Positions 8,426 to 16,187 of a stretch of 64,000 nucleotides of DNA are shown piece by piece. The notes under the pieces were generated by a model, which did not search any database, was not told the DNA's origin, and was given only the letters and a program-made list of their open reading frames with translations. Positions within the stretch are counted from its first letter, which is position 1. The number at the start of each line of letters is the position of its first letter. The stretch spans positions 310,001 through 374,000 of the forward strand of contig CATXID010000001.1 of NCBI GenBank assembly GCA_958369225.1. Direction: 5' to 3'. The translations under genes were made by a program, and so were the position numbers. The stretch is from an uncultured Collinsella sp. GTDB taxonomy: Bacteria; Actinomycetota; Coriobacteriia; Coriobacteriales; Coriobacteriaceae.

Positions 8426-9586
8426 ATGCAGATGGTCGAGTGGATTGTTAAGCGCGCGCAGGGCGATCGTGCACGTGTGGGCACGTTAGCGGGCATGGTG
8501 TGTATTGTCGCCAATGTGGCGCTTTGTGCTGCAAAGGGTGCCATTGGTGTGGTTTCGGGATCGGTTTCGATTGTGGCGGATGCCATGAACAACCTGTCCG
8601 ATGCCAGCTCGAATATCGTGAGCGTGCTGGGCTTTAAGCTGGCGAGCAAGCCGGCCGACCCCGAGCATCCTTACGGCCACGGTCGCTACGAGTATCTCTC
8701 GGGTCTGGTCGTGGCGGCGCTCGTGCTGCTGATTGGCGTTGAACTGGTGAAGTCCTCGGTTGAGCGCGTCATCCACCCCGAACCTGTCGAGTTCTCGCTT
8801 GCCCTGGTGGCAGTTCTAGTGCTTTCGATGGTCGTAAAGTTTTGGATGGCGGCCCTCAACCAAAAGCTCGGCGATCGCATTGAGTCCGAGACGCTGCATG
8901 CGACCGCGCAGGATTCCAAGAACGATGTTCTTGCCACGGGCGCCGTACTGGCGTGCGCAATTGTTTCGCAGGTGACGGGCATCAACCTTGACGCTTGGGT
9001 CGGCCTTGCCGTTGGTGCCTATATTGGCTGGAGCGGTTTTGAACTCATCCAGGATACGGTGAGCCCGCTTTTGGGCCAGACGCCCGATCCTAAGCTGGTC
9101 AAGCACATTCGAGACAAGATCATGAGCTATCCCGGCGTTTTGGGCGTTCACGATCTGATGGTTCACGACTATGGCCCGGGCAGGAAGTTCGCAAGCGCTC
9201 ACGCCGAGATGGCAGCCGAGGCCAGCCCTCTGGAAAGCCATGACACGCTCGACAATATTGAGCAGGCGTTTAGGAACGAAGACGGCATGATCGTCACGCT
9301 CCATTACGATCCCATCGTGACCGATGACCCCAAGCTGGCAAGCATGCGTTTGCGCATCAACGCCATGGCTCAACAGATCGATAGCCGTCTTACAATTCAC
9401 GATCTGCGCTGTGTGCCGGGTCCTACGCACACCAACGTGATCTTTGACTGCGTGCGACCCTCGGATCTGCAGATGAGTGCCGAAGACTTAAGGCACGCGC
9501 TGGCACAACGGGTCGAATCGGAATACCCCAAGTCGGTCGCCAAAATCACGATCGACGAAGACTACGTAGGCCATACCCACGAGTAG
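8426..9586 (+). CDS. Cation diffusion facilitator transporter, probably Mn-type
   Basis: Membrane efflux antiporter for divalent metal, 386 residues: six membrane segments in the first 210 residues, then a cytoplasmic domain, longer than in YiiP, that should mediate dimerisation. In helix 2 the metal site reads N-x3-D (DAMNNLSD) and in helix 5 D-x3-D (DSKND), giving an Asn-Asp-Asp-Asp quartet. That set is characteristic of Mn exporters such as MntE, while Zn exporters use His/Asp sets. HPYGHGRYEY after helix 2 is the usual family loop. It stands alone between a terminator and the phosphatase gene. Substrate is inferred from these residues. Confidence 0.88.
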   Translation: MQMVEWIVKRAQGDRARVGTLAGMVCIVANVALCAAKGAIGVVSGSVSIVADAMNNLSDASSNIVSVLGFKLASKPADPEHPYGHGRYEYLSGLVVAALVLLIGVELVKSSVERVIHPEPVEFSLALVAVLVLSMVVKFWMAALNQKLGDRIESETLHATAQDSKNDVLATGAVLACAIVSQVTGINLDAWVGLAVGAYIGWSGFELIQDTVSPLLGQTPDPKLVKHIRDKIMSYPGVLGVHDLMVHDYGPGRKFASAHAEMAAEASPLESHDTLDNIEQAFRNEDGMIVTLHYDPIVTDDPKLASMRLRINAMAQQIDSRLTIHDLRCVPGPTHTNVIFDCVRPSDLQMSAEDLRHALAQRVESEYPKSVAKITIDEDYVGHTHE

Positions 9587-9625
9587 GGTTGCACCGGTAA
9601 AGCTAGGTATACAGAAGGGGAGAGC

Positions 9626-10246
9626 ATGAAGCGTCTATATCTACTTCGTCATGGCCAGACGGAATTCAACGTCAAAAAGCTCGTCCAGGGTCGCTGTGAT
9701 TCACCGCTCACCGATTTGGGCCGTCAGCAAGCCGGGACGGCAGCCGCATGGCTCAAAGCCCACGGCGTCGTCCCCGACAAAGTGGTCTCATCACCCTTAG
9801 GTCGAGCCATGGACACGGCAAGTCTCGTCGCATGCGAACTCCTCGGTCCGGACGCCGCCGTCGAGCCCTGCAAAGGCATTATCGAGCGCTGCTACGGCAC
9901 CTTCGAAGAAGGCCCTCACGACGCCCTGCCCACCGACGTCTGGGATCCCGGCGAGGATTTGGTCCCATTTGGCGGAGAAGGAAGTCATGCCCTGCAGGAG
10001 CGCATGGTGGGCACCCTCACCAATCTCATGGGCGCCGAGGGCGTCGAAACCCTCCTAGCAGTAAGCCACGGCAGCGCCAGCCGCCAATTCATCAAGGCCG
10101 CAGCCCCAGAGGGCTTCGAGCTCCCGACAAAACTCCCCAACTGCGCCATCATGATCTTCGATTTTGACGATGCGCGAGAAGAGGACGATACGCCCCAATG
10201 CAAGTTCACCTTACAACAAATTGTGGATCCCCAACAAAGTAATTAG
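9626..10246 (+). CDS. Histidine phosphatase family protein (phosphoglycerate mutase-like)
   Basis: A 206-residue branch 1 histidine phosphatase. The catalytic phospho-acceptor is in LLRHGQTEFN at the N terminus, the supporting Arg in SSPLGRAMDT, and the second His in VSHGSASR. The GpmB/CobC-like family includes many broad phosphatases, so the substrate is not assigned. AGAAGGGGAGAG precedes ATG 9626. It occupies the position upstream of the ribosomal operon where rpsJ would be expected, and is followed by a long palindrome. Confidence 0.88.
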   Translation: MKRLYLLRHGQTEFNVKKLVQGRCDSPLTDLGRQQAGTAAAWLKAHGVVPDKVVSSPLGRAMDTASLVACELLGPDAAVEPCKGIIERCYGTFEEGPHDALPTDVWDPGEDLVPFGGEGSHALQERMVGTLTNLMGAEGVETLLAVSHGSASRQFIKAAAPEGFELPTKLPNCAIMIFDFDDAREEDDTPQCKFTLQQIVDPQQSN

Positions 10247-10280
10247 CTGAGCGAGCAAGGTTTAGCAGACATCAACGTGG

Positions 10281-10445
10281 CGTTCCCAGTGTGCGGCGGA
10301 GGGGGCGGGCCTGAGACATATTAAGGTTGTCGCGAGTTCCGCACGAACAGGAGAGCACTTAATGTGCTCTCCGCCGTGAGCAGGACTGTAGAGCAGCAAC
10401 CTTAATATGTCTCAGGCCCGCCCCCTCCGCCGCACACTGGGAACG
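10281..10445. repeat. Composite palindrome, copy 1: 49-bp perfect arms around a shared 67-bp core
   Basis: Arms 10281-10329 and 10397-10445 are exact reverse complements over 49 bp. Between them lies a 67-bp core containing its own hairpin, GGAGAGCAC-TTAAT-GTGCTCTCC. The core recurs in reverse complement at 39893-39960 with only a few differences, but there the flanking arms are of unrelated sequence and again self-complementary. It begins 35 bases after a stop codon. A transcript would fold into a very long stem topped by the conserved core. Confidence 0.93.
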
Positions 10446-10446
10446 T

Positions 10447-10704
10447 GCCACGCACTTTACCTGCGTAAACAATGTGAGTGAAATATGAATCTCGATGGAT
10501 ACGCCCGCAGCCGTGTATACTAAACAGCTGTGTGAAACCAGGGGAGTATTCTGGCTGGACAAAATGCCTGCTTAATAGGGTTGTCAGGTAGTCCGGACGC
10601 AATACAAGGCTGGGGAGCACGTCGTGTAAGTAGTGGTCCTCTAGGGGCGTACGCTCGGTGGTGTACGCATTGTCCCAAGACCACGCGAGAGTTGGGATCA
10701 TATC
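10447..10704 (+). other. Leader region of the rplC operon; no rpsJ
   Basis: No open frame resembling ribosomal protein S10 is present, although rpsJ normally sits directly before rplC. The stretch contains a TATACT -10-like element at 10516-10521 and a folded segment at 10634-10685. The string TGGA(T/C)ACGCCCG followed by CCGTGTATAC around 10496-10520 recurs at 12361-12384 before rplB, so it may be a shared promoter or leader element. Confidence 0.6.
10634..10685 (+). promoter_or_regulatory. Candidate structured leader of rplC operon
   Basis: GTGGTC (10634-10639) pairs with GACCAC (10680-10685), GGG with CCC inside, and GCGTAC with GTGTACGC at the tip. It ends 19 bases before the rplC start, where a ribosomal-protein autoregulatory site would act. 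Function is inferred from position and fold. Confidence 0.45.
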
Positions 10705-11325
10705 TTGATCAGCATGATTCTCGGCCGCAAGATTGGCATGACCCAGGTTTGGGACGAGGACGACAACGTCGTTCCCGTCACGGTCATCCAGGCTGGCCCC
10801 TGCGCTGTCTCGCAGGTTAAAACTCAGGCAACCGACGGCTATGACGCCGTCCAGATCGGTTTCGGCGACATCAAGGCCAAGAACGTGAACAAGCCCATGG
10901 CTGGTCACTTCGCCAAGGCTGGCGTCGAGCCTGTCCGTTTCCTTCGTGAGGTCCGCGTCGAGAACGGCGAGGAGCACAAGGTCGGCGAGGTCGTCACCGT
11001 CGCTGATTTCGCTGATGTCGAGAAGGTCGACGTCATCGGTACCTCCAAGGGTAAGGGCTTCCAGGGTCGCATCAAGCGCTGGGGTCAGCGCCGCGGTCCT
11101 ATGACGCATGGTTCTCACTTCCAGCGTCACCCCGGTTCTATCGGTCAGTGCGCCTATCCTGCGCGCGTCCTCAAGGGCGTCAAGATGGCCGGTCACATGG
11201 GTAACGAGCGCGTTACCGTCAAGAACCTTTCCGTTGTCCGCATCGATGCCGAGCAGAACCTCATCTTGGTCAAGGGCGCTGTCCCGGGTGCCAAGAATGG
11301 TCTCGTCGCCATCCGTATGGCCTAA
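10705..11325 (+). CDS. rplC: 50S ribosomal protein L3
   Basis: Early-assembly 23S rRNA-binding protein near the peptidyl-transferase centre. The 206 residues carry MILGRKIGMTQVW at the N terminus and the conserved GTSKGKGFQG and MTHGSHFQRHPGSIG stretches of the central extension. The start is probably TTG 10705 (MISMILGRKIG, matching the family MIS/NxILGxKxG start), although ATG 10714 is possible; neither has a strong ribosome site. It is the first gene of the ribosomal block. Confidence 0.95.
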   Translation: MISMILGRKIGMTQVWDEDDNVVPVTVIQAGPCAVSQVKTQATDGYDAVQIGFGDIKAKNVNKPMAGHFAKAGVEPVRFLREVRVENGEEHKVGEVVTVADFADVEKVDVIGTSKGKGFQGRIKRWGQRRGPMTHGSHFQRHPGSIGQCAYPARVLKGVKMAGHMGNERVTVKNLSVVRIDAEQNLILVKGAVPGAKNGLVAIRMA

Positions 11326-11371
11326 GGGCCCAGCCCATTTAGCCCAGCGTCATACCAAGGAGAACACTTAA

Positions 11372-11998
11372 ATGGCAAAGTTTGAAGTAAAGAACAGCGA
11401 GGGCAAGAAGGTCGCCGAGGCCGAGCTCGCCGCTGAGGTGTACGGCATCGAGCCGAACATCCACGTTATGCACCACATCGTCAAGTGCCAGATGGCCTCT
11501 TGGCGTCAGGGCACCCAGTCCGCTAAGGGCCGCTCTGAGGTTTCCGGTGGCGGCAAGAAGCCTTGGCGTCAGAAGGGCACCGGCCGTGCCCGCCAGGGTT
11601 CCATCCGTGCTGCCCAGTGGCGTCACGGTGGCGTTGTCTTCGCCCCCAAGCCCCGTTCCTACGCTAAGCGTATGAACAACAAGGAGGTCAAGCTGGCTAT
11701 GCGCTCCGCGCTGTCCGCCAAGCTGGCCGATGGCGAGCTCGTGCTCGTCGACGACTACGGCTTCGAGAAGCCTTCCACCAAGGCTGCCGTCGCCATGCTC
11801 AAGGCTCTCGGCCTTGAGGGCAAGCGTCTGACCATCATCGTTCGCGATGAGGACGTCAACGCCTACCTGTCGTTCCGCAACATTCCCAAGACGTTCATCA
11901 TCACTGCCGACGAGGCCAACACCTACGATCTCGTCAACAACAACGCCGTGCTGATGCCCGCCGACATCGCCGCTCACTTCGGGGAGGTGCTTGCATAA
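11372..11998 (+). CDS. rplD: 50S ribosomal protein L4
   Basis: Binds 23S rRNA and lines the exit tunnel with its loop; in E. coli it also represses the S10 operon. Length 208 with the tunnel-loop region KGRSEVSGGGKKPWRQKGTG. AAGGAG precedes ATG 11372. The stop abuts the rplW start with no gap, so translation is coupled. The N-terminal 20 residues (MAKFEVKNSEGKK) follow the usual pattern. Confidence 0.96.
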   Translation: MAKFEVKNSEGKKVAEAELAAEVYGIEPNIHVMHHIVKCQMASWRQGTQSAKGRSEVSGGGKKPWRQKGTGRARQGSIRAAQWRHGGVVFAPKPRSYAKRMNNKEVKLAMRSALSAKLADGELVLVDDYGFEKPSTKAAVAMLKALGLEGKRLTIIVRDEDVNAYLSFRNIPKTFIITADEANTYDLVNNNAVLMPADIAAHFGEVLA

Positions 11999-12286
11999 AT
12001 GACCGCCCACGAGATCATCATCCGTCCGATCGTGTCCGAGCGTTCCTTCTCCGGCATGGAGCTGAACAAGTACACGTTCGAGGTCGCCAAGGATGCTAAC
12101 AAGTATCAGATCAAGGACGCTGTCGAGGAGATCTTCGGCGTCAAGGTCGTTCGCGTGAACACCCTGACGGTCAAGCCCAAGACCAAGCGCGTGCGCTATG
12201 TCGCCGGCAAGACCCGTTCTTGGAAGAAGGCCATCGTCACGCTGGCCGAGGGCGACACCATCGAGGTCTTTGGCAACCAGGCCTAA
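11999..12286 (+). CDS. rplW: 50S ribosomal protein L23
   Basis: Sits at the tunnel exit and docks trigger factor and SRP. 95 residues with IIRPIVSERS at the N terminus and NKYQIKDAVEEIFGVKV in the central region, both family hallmarks. GGGGAGGTG inside the end of rplD serves as ribosome site. Confidence 0.96.
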   Translation: MTAHEIIIRPIVSERSFSGMELNKYTFEVAKDANKYQIKDAVEEIFGVKVVRVNTLTVKPKTKRVRYVAGKTRSWKKAIVTLAEGDTIEVFGNQA

Positions 12287-12304
12287 GACTCGCTGCTGTT
12301 GAGT

Positions 12305-12340
12305 GAGCTCATGCCTCCCAAATAGGGGAGGCGAGAGCTC
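12305..12340 (+). promoter_or_regulatory. Strong hairpin between rplW and rplB
   Basis: Nested stems GAGCTC/GAGCTC and GCCTCCC/GGGAGGC with a short loop. No T-run follows, only AAGGTTTTGGG, so it is more likely an attenuator, processing site or leader element than a full terminator. TATAAA at 12354-12359 and the element shared with the rplC leader follow, suggesting a second promoter before rplB. Confidence 0.5.
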
Positions 12341-12465
12341 AAGGTTTTGGGCGTATAAAATGGACACGCCCGGAACCGTGTATACGTCCGGTGTCATCGC
12401 ACCCGAGGCAGAACCTCGAATCCCTGTCTGCGATGGCTAACGGATTCCTATTGAAAGGGATTGTA

Positions 12466-13296
12466 ATGGCTGTAAAGCACCTTAAGCCGACCTCCGCTGG
12501 TAGGCGTTGGCAGACGATCTCCGATTTCTCCGAGATCACCTGCACCAAGCCCGAGAAGTCTCTTCTCGAGCCCCTGCCCAAGAAGGCCGGTCGTAACAAC
12601 AACGGCCGCATCACCACCCGCCACCAGGGCGGCGGCGTGAAGCGTCGTTACCGCGTGATCGACTTCAAGCGCAACAAGGACGGCGTGCCCGCCAAGGTTG
12701 CCACGATCGAGTACGATCCGAACCGTTCCGCTCGCATCGCTCTGCTGCACTACGCTGACGGTGAGAAGCGCTACATCCTGGCCCCCAAGGGCCTCGAGGT
12801 CGGTCAGACCATCATGTCCGGTTCTGACGCCGACATCAAGCCGGGCAACGCTCTGCCCCTCGCCGACATCCCCGTCGGTACGCTCATCCACGCCGTCGAG
12901 TTCCAGCCGGGCAAGGGCGCTGCTATCGCCCGTTCCGCCGGTAACTCCTGCCAGCTGATGGGCAAGGAGGGCAAGTACGCTATCGTCCGTATGCCTTCCT
13001 CCGAGATGCGCCGCATCCTCGTTACCTGCCGCGCCACCGTCGGTGAGGTCGGCAACGCCGATCACTCCAACATCGTCATCGGCAAGGCCGGCCGTAAGCG
13101 TCACATGAACGTGCGCCCGACCGTCCGCGGTACCGTCATGAACCCTGTCGACCACCCGCACGGCGGTGGCGAGGGCAAGAACCACACCTCTGGTCGTCCC
13201 TCTGTTACCCCCTGGGGTAAGCCGACGAAGGGCCTTCGTACGCGCAAGAAGAAGAAGGTCTCGAACCAGCACATCATTCGTCGCCGTAAGAAGTAA
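12466..13296 (+). CDS. rplB: 50S ribosomal protein L2
   Basis: Largest 23S-binding primary assembly protein, needed for subunit joining and peptidyl transfer. ATG 12466 (MAVKHLKPTSAGRRW) follows GAAAGG and gives 276 residues, the standard length; the open frame further upstream is not part of the gene. Conserved segments include GRITTRHQGGGVKRRYR and the C-terminal VDHPHGGGEG with the functionally important His. Confidence 0.96.
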   Translation: MAVKHLKPTSAGRRWQTISDFSEITCTKPEKSLLEPLPKKAGRNNNGRITTRHQGGGVKRRYRVIDFKRNKDGVPAKVATIEYDPNRSARIALLHYADGEKRYILAPKGLEVGQTIMSGSDADIKPGNALPLADIPVGTLIHAVEFQPGKGAAIARSAGNSCQLMGKEGKYAIVRMPSSEMRRILVTCRATVGEVGNADHSNIVIGKAGRKRHMNVRPTVRGTVMNPVDHPHGGGEGKNHTSGRPSVTPWGKPTKGLRTRKKKKVSNQHIIRRRKK

Positions 13297-13328
13297 TTTC
13301 GGATACCGAGTTTTAGGAGAAAGCACTT

Positions 13329-13589
13329 ATGAGCAGAAGTCTCAAAAAGGGCCCGTTCGTGGAGACTCGCCTTCTCTCGCGTATCACCGCGATGAACGAG
13401 GCTGGCAAGAAGGACGTCGTGAAGACCTGGTCCCGCGCGTCCACCATCTTCCCCGAGATGGTTGGTCACACCATCGCCGTCCACGACGGCCGCAAGCATG
13501 TGCCCGTGTATGTTACCGAGTCCATGGTTGGTCACAAGCTCGGCGAGTTCGCGCCGACTCGTACGTTCCGTGGCCACAAGGCCAAATAG
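13329..13589 (+). CDS. rpsS: 30S ribosomal protein S19
   Basis: Head protein of the small subunit that contacts S13 and the A-site tRNA region. 86 residues, MSRSLKKGPFV at the N terminus, TWSRASTIFPEMVGHTIAVHDGR in the middle (family signature region) and GEFAPTRTFRGH at the end. TAGGAG precedes the start. Confidence 0.96.
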   Translation: MSRSLKKGPFVETRLLSRITAMNEAGKKDVVKTWSRASTIFPEMVGHTIAVHDGRKHVPVYVTESMVGHKLGEFAPTRTFRGHKAK

Positions 13590-13603
13590 GGGGTTAACCG
13601 TAA

Positions 13604-13975
13604 ATGGCAACTAAGTCTATTGAAACTGAGGCCACCGAGGTTCGCGCCGTCGCTAAGTACGTGCGTGTTTCCCCCAGCAAGGCCCGCCTGGTGGTCGATC
13701 TGATCCGCCGCAAGCCTGTCGCTCAGGCCTTCGACATCCTCCACTTCTGCGACCGCGCCGTCGCCGTGGATGTCGAGAAGGTTCTCCGTTCCGCCGTTGC
13801 GAACGCCGAGAACAACAACGGTCTGCGTGCCGACAACCTGGTTGTCGCCGCTGCCTATGTTGACGAGGGTCCGACGCTTAAGCGCATCCGTCCCCGCGCC
13901 AAGGGTTCCGCTTCTCGTATTCTGAAGCGTACTTCCCACATCACCGTCGTCGTTGCTCCTCGAAAGGAGGCGTAA
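13604..13975 (+). CDS. rplV: 50S ribosomal protein L22
   Basis: Binds all 23S domains and shapes the exit tunnel through its beta-hairpin. 123 residues with VRVSPSKARLVVDLIR early and the hairpin region KRIRPRAKGSASRILKRTSH near the C terminus. It has an N-terminal extension of about ten residues (MATKSIETEATEV). It is followed after six bases by rpsC. Confidence 0.95.
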   Translation: MATKSIETEATEVRAVAKYVRVSPSKARLVVDLIRRKPVAQAFDILHFCDRAVAVDVEKVLRSAVANAENNNGLRADNLVVAAAYVDEGPTLKRIRPRAKGSASRILKRTSHITVVVAPRKEA

Positions 13976-13981
13976 AGCTGT

Positions 13982-14692
13982 ATGGGTCAGAAAGTCTACC
14001 CCACCGGCTTCCGTCTTGGCATCACCGAGAACTGGCGCTCCCGCTGGTTCGCAGAGAAGGATTACGCTAAGACCCTCGGTAACGATCTCGAGATCCGCAA
14101 GTACCTCGAGAAGCGTCTTTCCCGCGCAGCTGTCTCCCGCGTCGAGATCGAGCGCGCTGGCGACAAGGTGAAGGTCATCATCCTCACCGCTCGCCCCGGC
14201 GTTGTCATCGGTAAGAAGGGTGCCGAGATCGATACCCTCCGCACCGAGCTCGAGAAGGTCGCTGGCGTTTCTAAGGGCCAGCTCTCCGTCGACGTTGTCG
14301 AGATCAAGCGCCCCGAGCTCGACGCCAACCTCGTTGCTCAGTCTATCGCCGAGCAGCTCGAGGGCCGCGTTGCCTTCCGTCGCGCTATGCGCAAGGCTGT
14401 CCAGTCCGCCCGCAAGGCCGGCGCTAAGGGCATCCGTATCCAGTGCTCCGGTCGTCTCGGCGGTGCCGAGATGGGCCGTCGTGAGTGGTACCGCGAGGGT
14501 CGCGTGCCTCTGCACACCCTCCGTGCCAAGATCGACTACGGCACGGCTGTCGCCAGCACCACCATGGGCGCTTGCGGCGTGAAGGTCTGGATCTACCTGG
14601 GCGAGAAGCTCCCGGGCCAGCCTGTTCCCAACCCTGCACTCGAGGGCTCTTCCCGTCCTCGTCGTCGTAACTCCGAGAGGAGGGGTCAGTAG
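13982..14692 (+). CDS. rpsC: 30S ribosomal protein S3
   Basis: mRNA-entry-channel protein with KH domain. 236 residues: MGQKVYPTGFRLGI at the N terminus, KH motif VVIGKKGAEI near residue 75-85, and the C-terminal GRLGGAEMGRREWYREGRVPL. Its TAG overlaps the rplP GTG start by one base. Confidence 0.96.
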   Translation: MGQKVYPTGFRLGITENWRSRWFAEKDYAKTLGNDLEIRKYLEKRLSRAAVSRVEIERAGDKVKVIILTARPGVVIGKKGAEIDTLRTELEKVAGVSKGQLSVDVVEIKRPELDANLVAQSIAEQLEGRVAFRRAMRKAVQSARKAGAKGIRIQCSGRLGGAEMGRREWYREGRVPLHTLRAKIDYGTAVASTTMGACGVKVWIYLGEKLPGQPVPNPALEGSSRPRRRNSERRGQ

Positions 14693-15195
14693 TGCTTGCC
14701 CCTAAGCGTATTCTTCACCGCAAGGTGCAGCGTGGCTCCATGAAGGGCCAGGCCAAGGGTAATACCGAGCTGCATTTCGGCGAGTTTGGTATCCAGGCTC
14801 TCGAGGCCCATTGGATCACCAACCGTCAGATCGAGGCCGCTCGTATTGCCATGACCCGCTACATGAAGCGTGGCGGTCGTGTCTACATCACGATCTTCCC
14901 CGATAAGCCCATCACCAAGAAGCCTGCCGAGACTCGCATGGGTTCTGGTAAGGGTAACCCCGAGGAGTGGGTGGCCGTCGTCAAGCCCGGCCGCATCATG
15001 TTCGAGGTCAAGGGCGTGCCCGAGGAGGTCGCTCGCGAGGCTCTGCGTCTTGCACAGCACAAGCTTCCCATCAAGACCAAGATTGTTGCTGCTAAGAACG
15101 CTGAGCAGCGCATCGAGAAGGAGATGGCTGAGGAGGCCGCTCTCGAGGCCAAGTGGGCTGCTGAGGACGCCGCCGCCGCCAAGGAGGAGAACTAA
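14692..15195 (+). CDS. rplP: 50S ribosomal protein L16 with acidic/Ala C-terminal extension
   Basis: Organises the A-site region of the large subunit. The core (MLAPKRILHRKVQRG at the start, RYMKRGGRVYITIFPDKP in the middle, RMGSGKGNPEEWVAVV) is typical, but the protein has 167 residues compared with about 140 in most bacteria. The extra tail of roughly 28 residues is charged and Ala-rich. The start is GTG 14692 with GAGAGGAGG upstream; the stop overlaps the rpmC start in TAATG. Confidence 0.95.
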   Translation: MLAPKRILHRKVQRGSMKGQAKGNTELHFGEFGIQALEAHWITNRQIEAARIAMTRYMKRGGRVYITIFPDKPITKKPAETRMGSGKGNPEEWVAVVKPGRIMFEVKGVPEEVAREALRLAQHKLPIKTKIVAAKNAEQRIEKEMAEEAALEAKWAAEDAAAAKEEN

Positions 15196-15410
15196 TGAAG
15201 CCCGCAGAGATTCGTGAGCTCTCGGACGCTCAGCTCGTTGAGAAGCTGAAGGAAATGCGCGCCGAGCTCTTTAACCTTCGTTTCCAGATGGCCACCAGCC
15301 AGCTGGACAACACCGCTCGCGTCAACACCGTGAAGAAGGACATCGCTCGCGTCCTCACGGAGCAGCGCGCCCGCGAGATCGCAGCGGAGAAGTCCGCTGT
15401 CGCCGAGTAG
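15195..15410 (+). CDS. rpmC: 50S ribosomal protein L29
   Basis: Small helical tunnel-exit protein that contributes to the SRP/trigger-factor docking site. 71 residues with the signature KEMRAELFNLRFQMATSQL and VKKDIARVLT. Start codon overlaps the rplP stop. Confidence 0.95.
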   Translation: MKPAEIRELSDAQLVEKLKEMRAELFNLRFQMATSQLDNTARVNTVKKDIARVLTEQRAREIAAEKSAVAE

Positions 15411-15426
15411 GACCTAAGGAGAGAAC

Positions 15427-15687
15427 ATGACTGATTCGCGTAACTCGCGTAAGGTCCGTACGGGTGTCGTTACCTCCGTCTCCGGTGCCAAGACCATTGT
15501 CGTCACCATCACCGAGCGCAAGCGTCACCCCAAGTACGGCAAGATGATGACCAGCTCCAAGAAGCTGCACGCTCACGACGAGGAGTGCACGGCTGGCGTG
15601 GGCGATACCGTCCGCGTTATGGAGACCCGTCCTATGTCCAAGATGAAGCGTTGGCGCCTCATCGAGGTCGTCGAGCGCGCTAAATAA
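15427..15687 (+). CDS. rpsQ: 30S ribosomal protein S17
   Basis: 16S rRNA-binding OB-fold protein. 86 residues with RKVRTGVVTSVSGAKTIVV and the signature GDTVRVMETRPMSKMKRWRL. CTAAGGAGAGAAC precedes ATG 15427. A 118-base gap with strong secondary structure separates it from rplN. Confidence 0.95.
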   Translation: MTDSRNSRKVRTGVVTSVSGAKTIVVTITERKRHPKYGKMMTSSKKLHAHDEECTAGVGDTVRVMETRPMSKMKRWRLIEVVERAK

Positions 15688-15714
15688 GCAGTCGCTCTTA
15701 CGACTTGTACGTTT

Positions 15715-15780
15715 CCGAAGATGTGCGTATGCCTGGCTTGCATACCACGGGCCGTATAAAGGCTGCGCACCTCTCTTCGG
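15715..15780 (+). promoter_or_regulatory. Structured leader before rplN
   Basis: CCGAAG (15715-15720) pairs with CTTCGG (15775-15780); inside, GTGCG pairs with CGCAC, and ATGC/GCAT forms a tip hairpin. The fold ends 25 bases before the rplN start. It also contains CCGTATAAAGG, a possible -10. It is a candidate ribosomal-protein leader; no known family could be matched by eye. Confidence 0.5.
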
Positions 15781-15805
15781 TTCTTAGTTCGGAGGAACAT
15801 CTACC

Positions 15806-16174
15806 ATGATTCAGATGCAAACCATGCTGAACGTCGCCGACAACTCCGGCGCTCGCAAGATTCGCTGCATCAAGGTGCTTGGCGGTTCCAAGCGTCGTTA
15901 TGCAGGCATCGGCGATGTGTTTATCGGTGCTGTCCAGGAGGCTACCCCTGGCGCCAACGTCAAGAAGAAGGACGTTGTCCGTTGCGTCGTCGTTCGCACC
16001 GTTAAGGAGATCCGCCGCAAGGATGGCTCCTACATTCGCTTTGATGAGAACGCCTGCGTTGTCATCAACAACGATGGTTCGCCCGTCGGCACCCGTATCT
16101 TCGGGCCCGTCGCTCGCGAGCTTCGTGACAAGAAGTACATGAAGATCGTCTCGCTCGCTCCCGAGACCCTGTAG
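15806..16174 (+). CDS. rplN: 50S ribosomal protein L14
   Basis: Forms part of the inter-subunit bridge B8. 122 residues with MIQMQTMLNVADNSGARKI at the N terminus, and RRKDGSYIRFDENACVVIN with GTRIFGPVARELR near the end, all diagnostic. TCGGAGGAAC precedes the start. It opens the spc part of the block. Confidence 0.96.
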   Translation: MIQMQTMLNVADNSGARKIRCIKVLGGSKRRYAGIGDVFIGAVQEATPGANVKKKDVVRCVVVRTVKEIRRKDGSYIRFDENACVVINNDGSPVGTRIFGPVARELRDKKYMKIVSLAPETL

Positions 16175-16187
16175 TTAGGGGAGATAT

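Noticed and set aside
12305..12340. Rho-independent terminator between rplW and rplB
   Set aside because: The stem is strong but there is no T-run after it; termination here would cut an essential operon.
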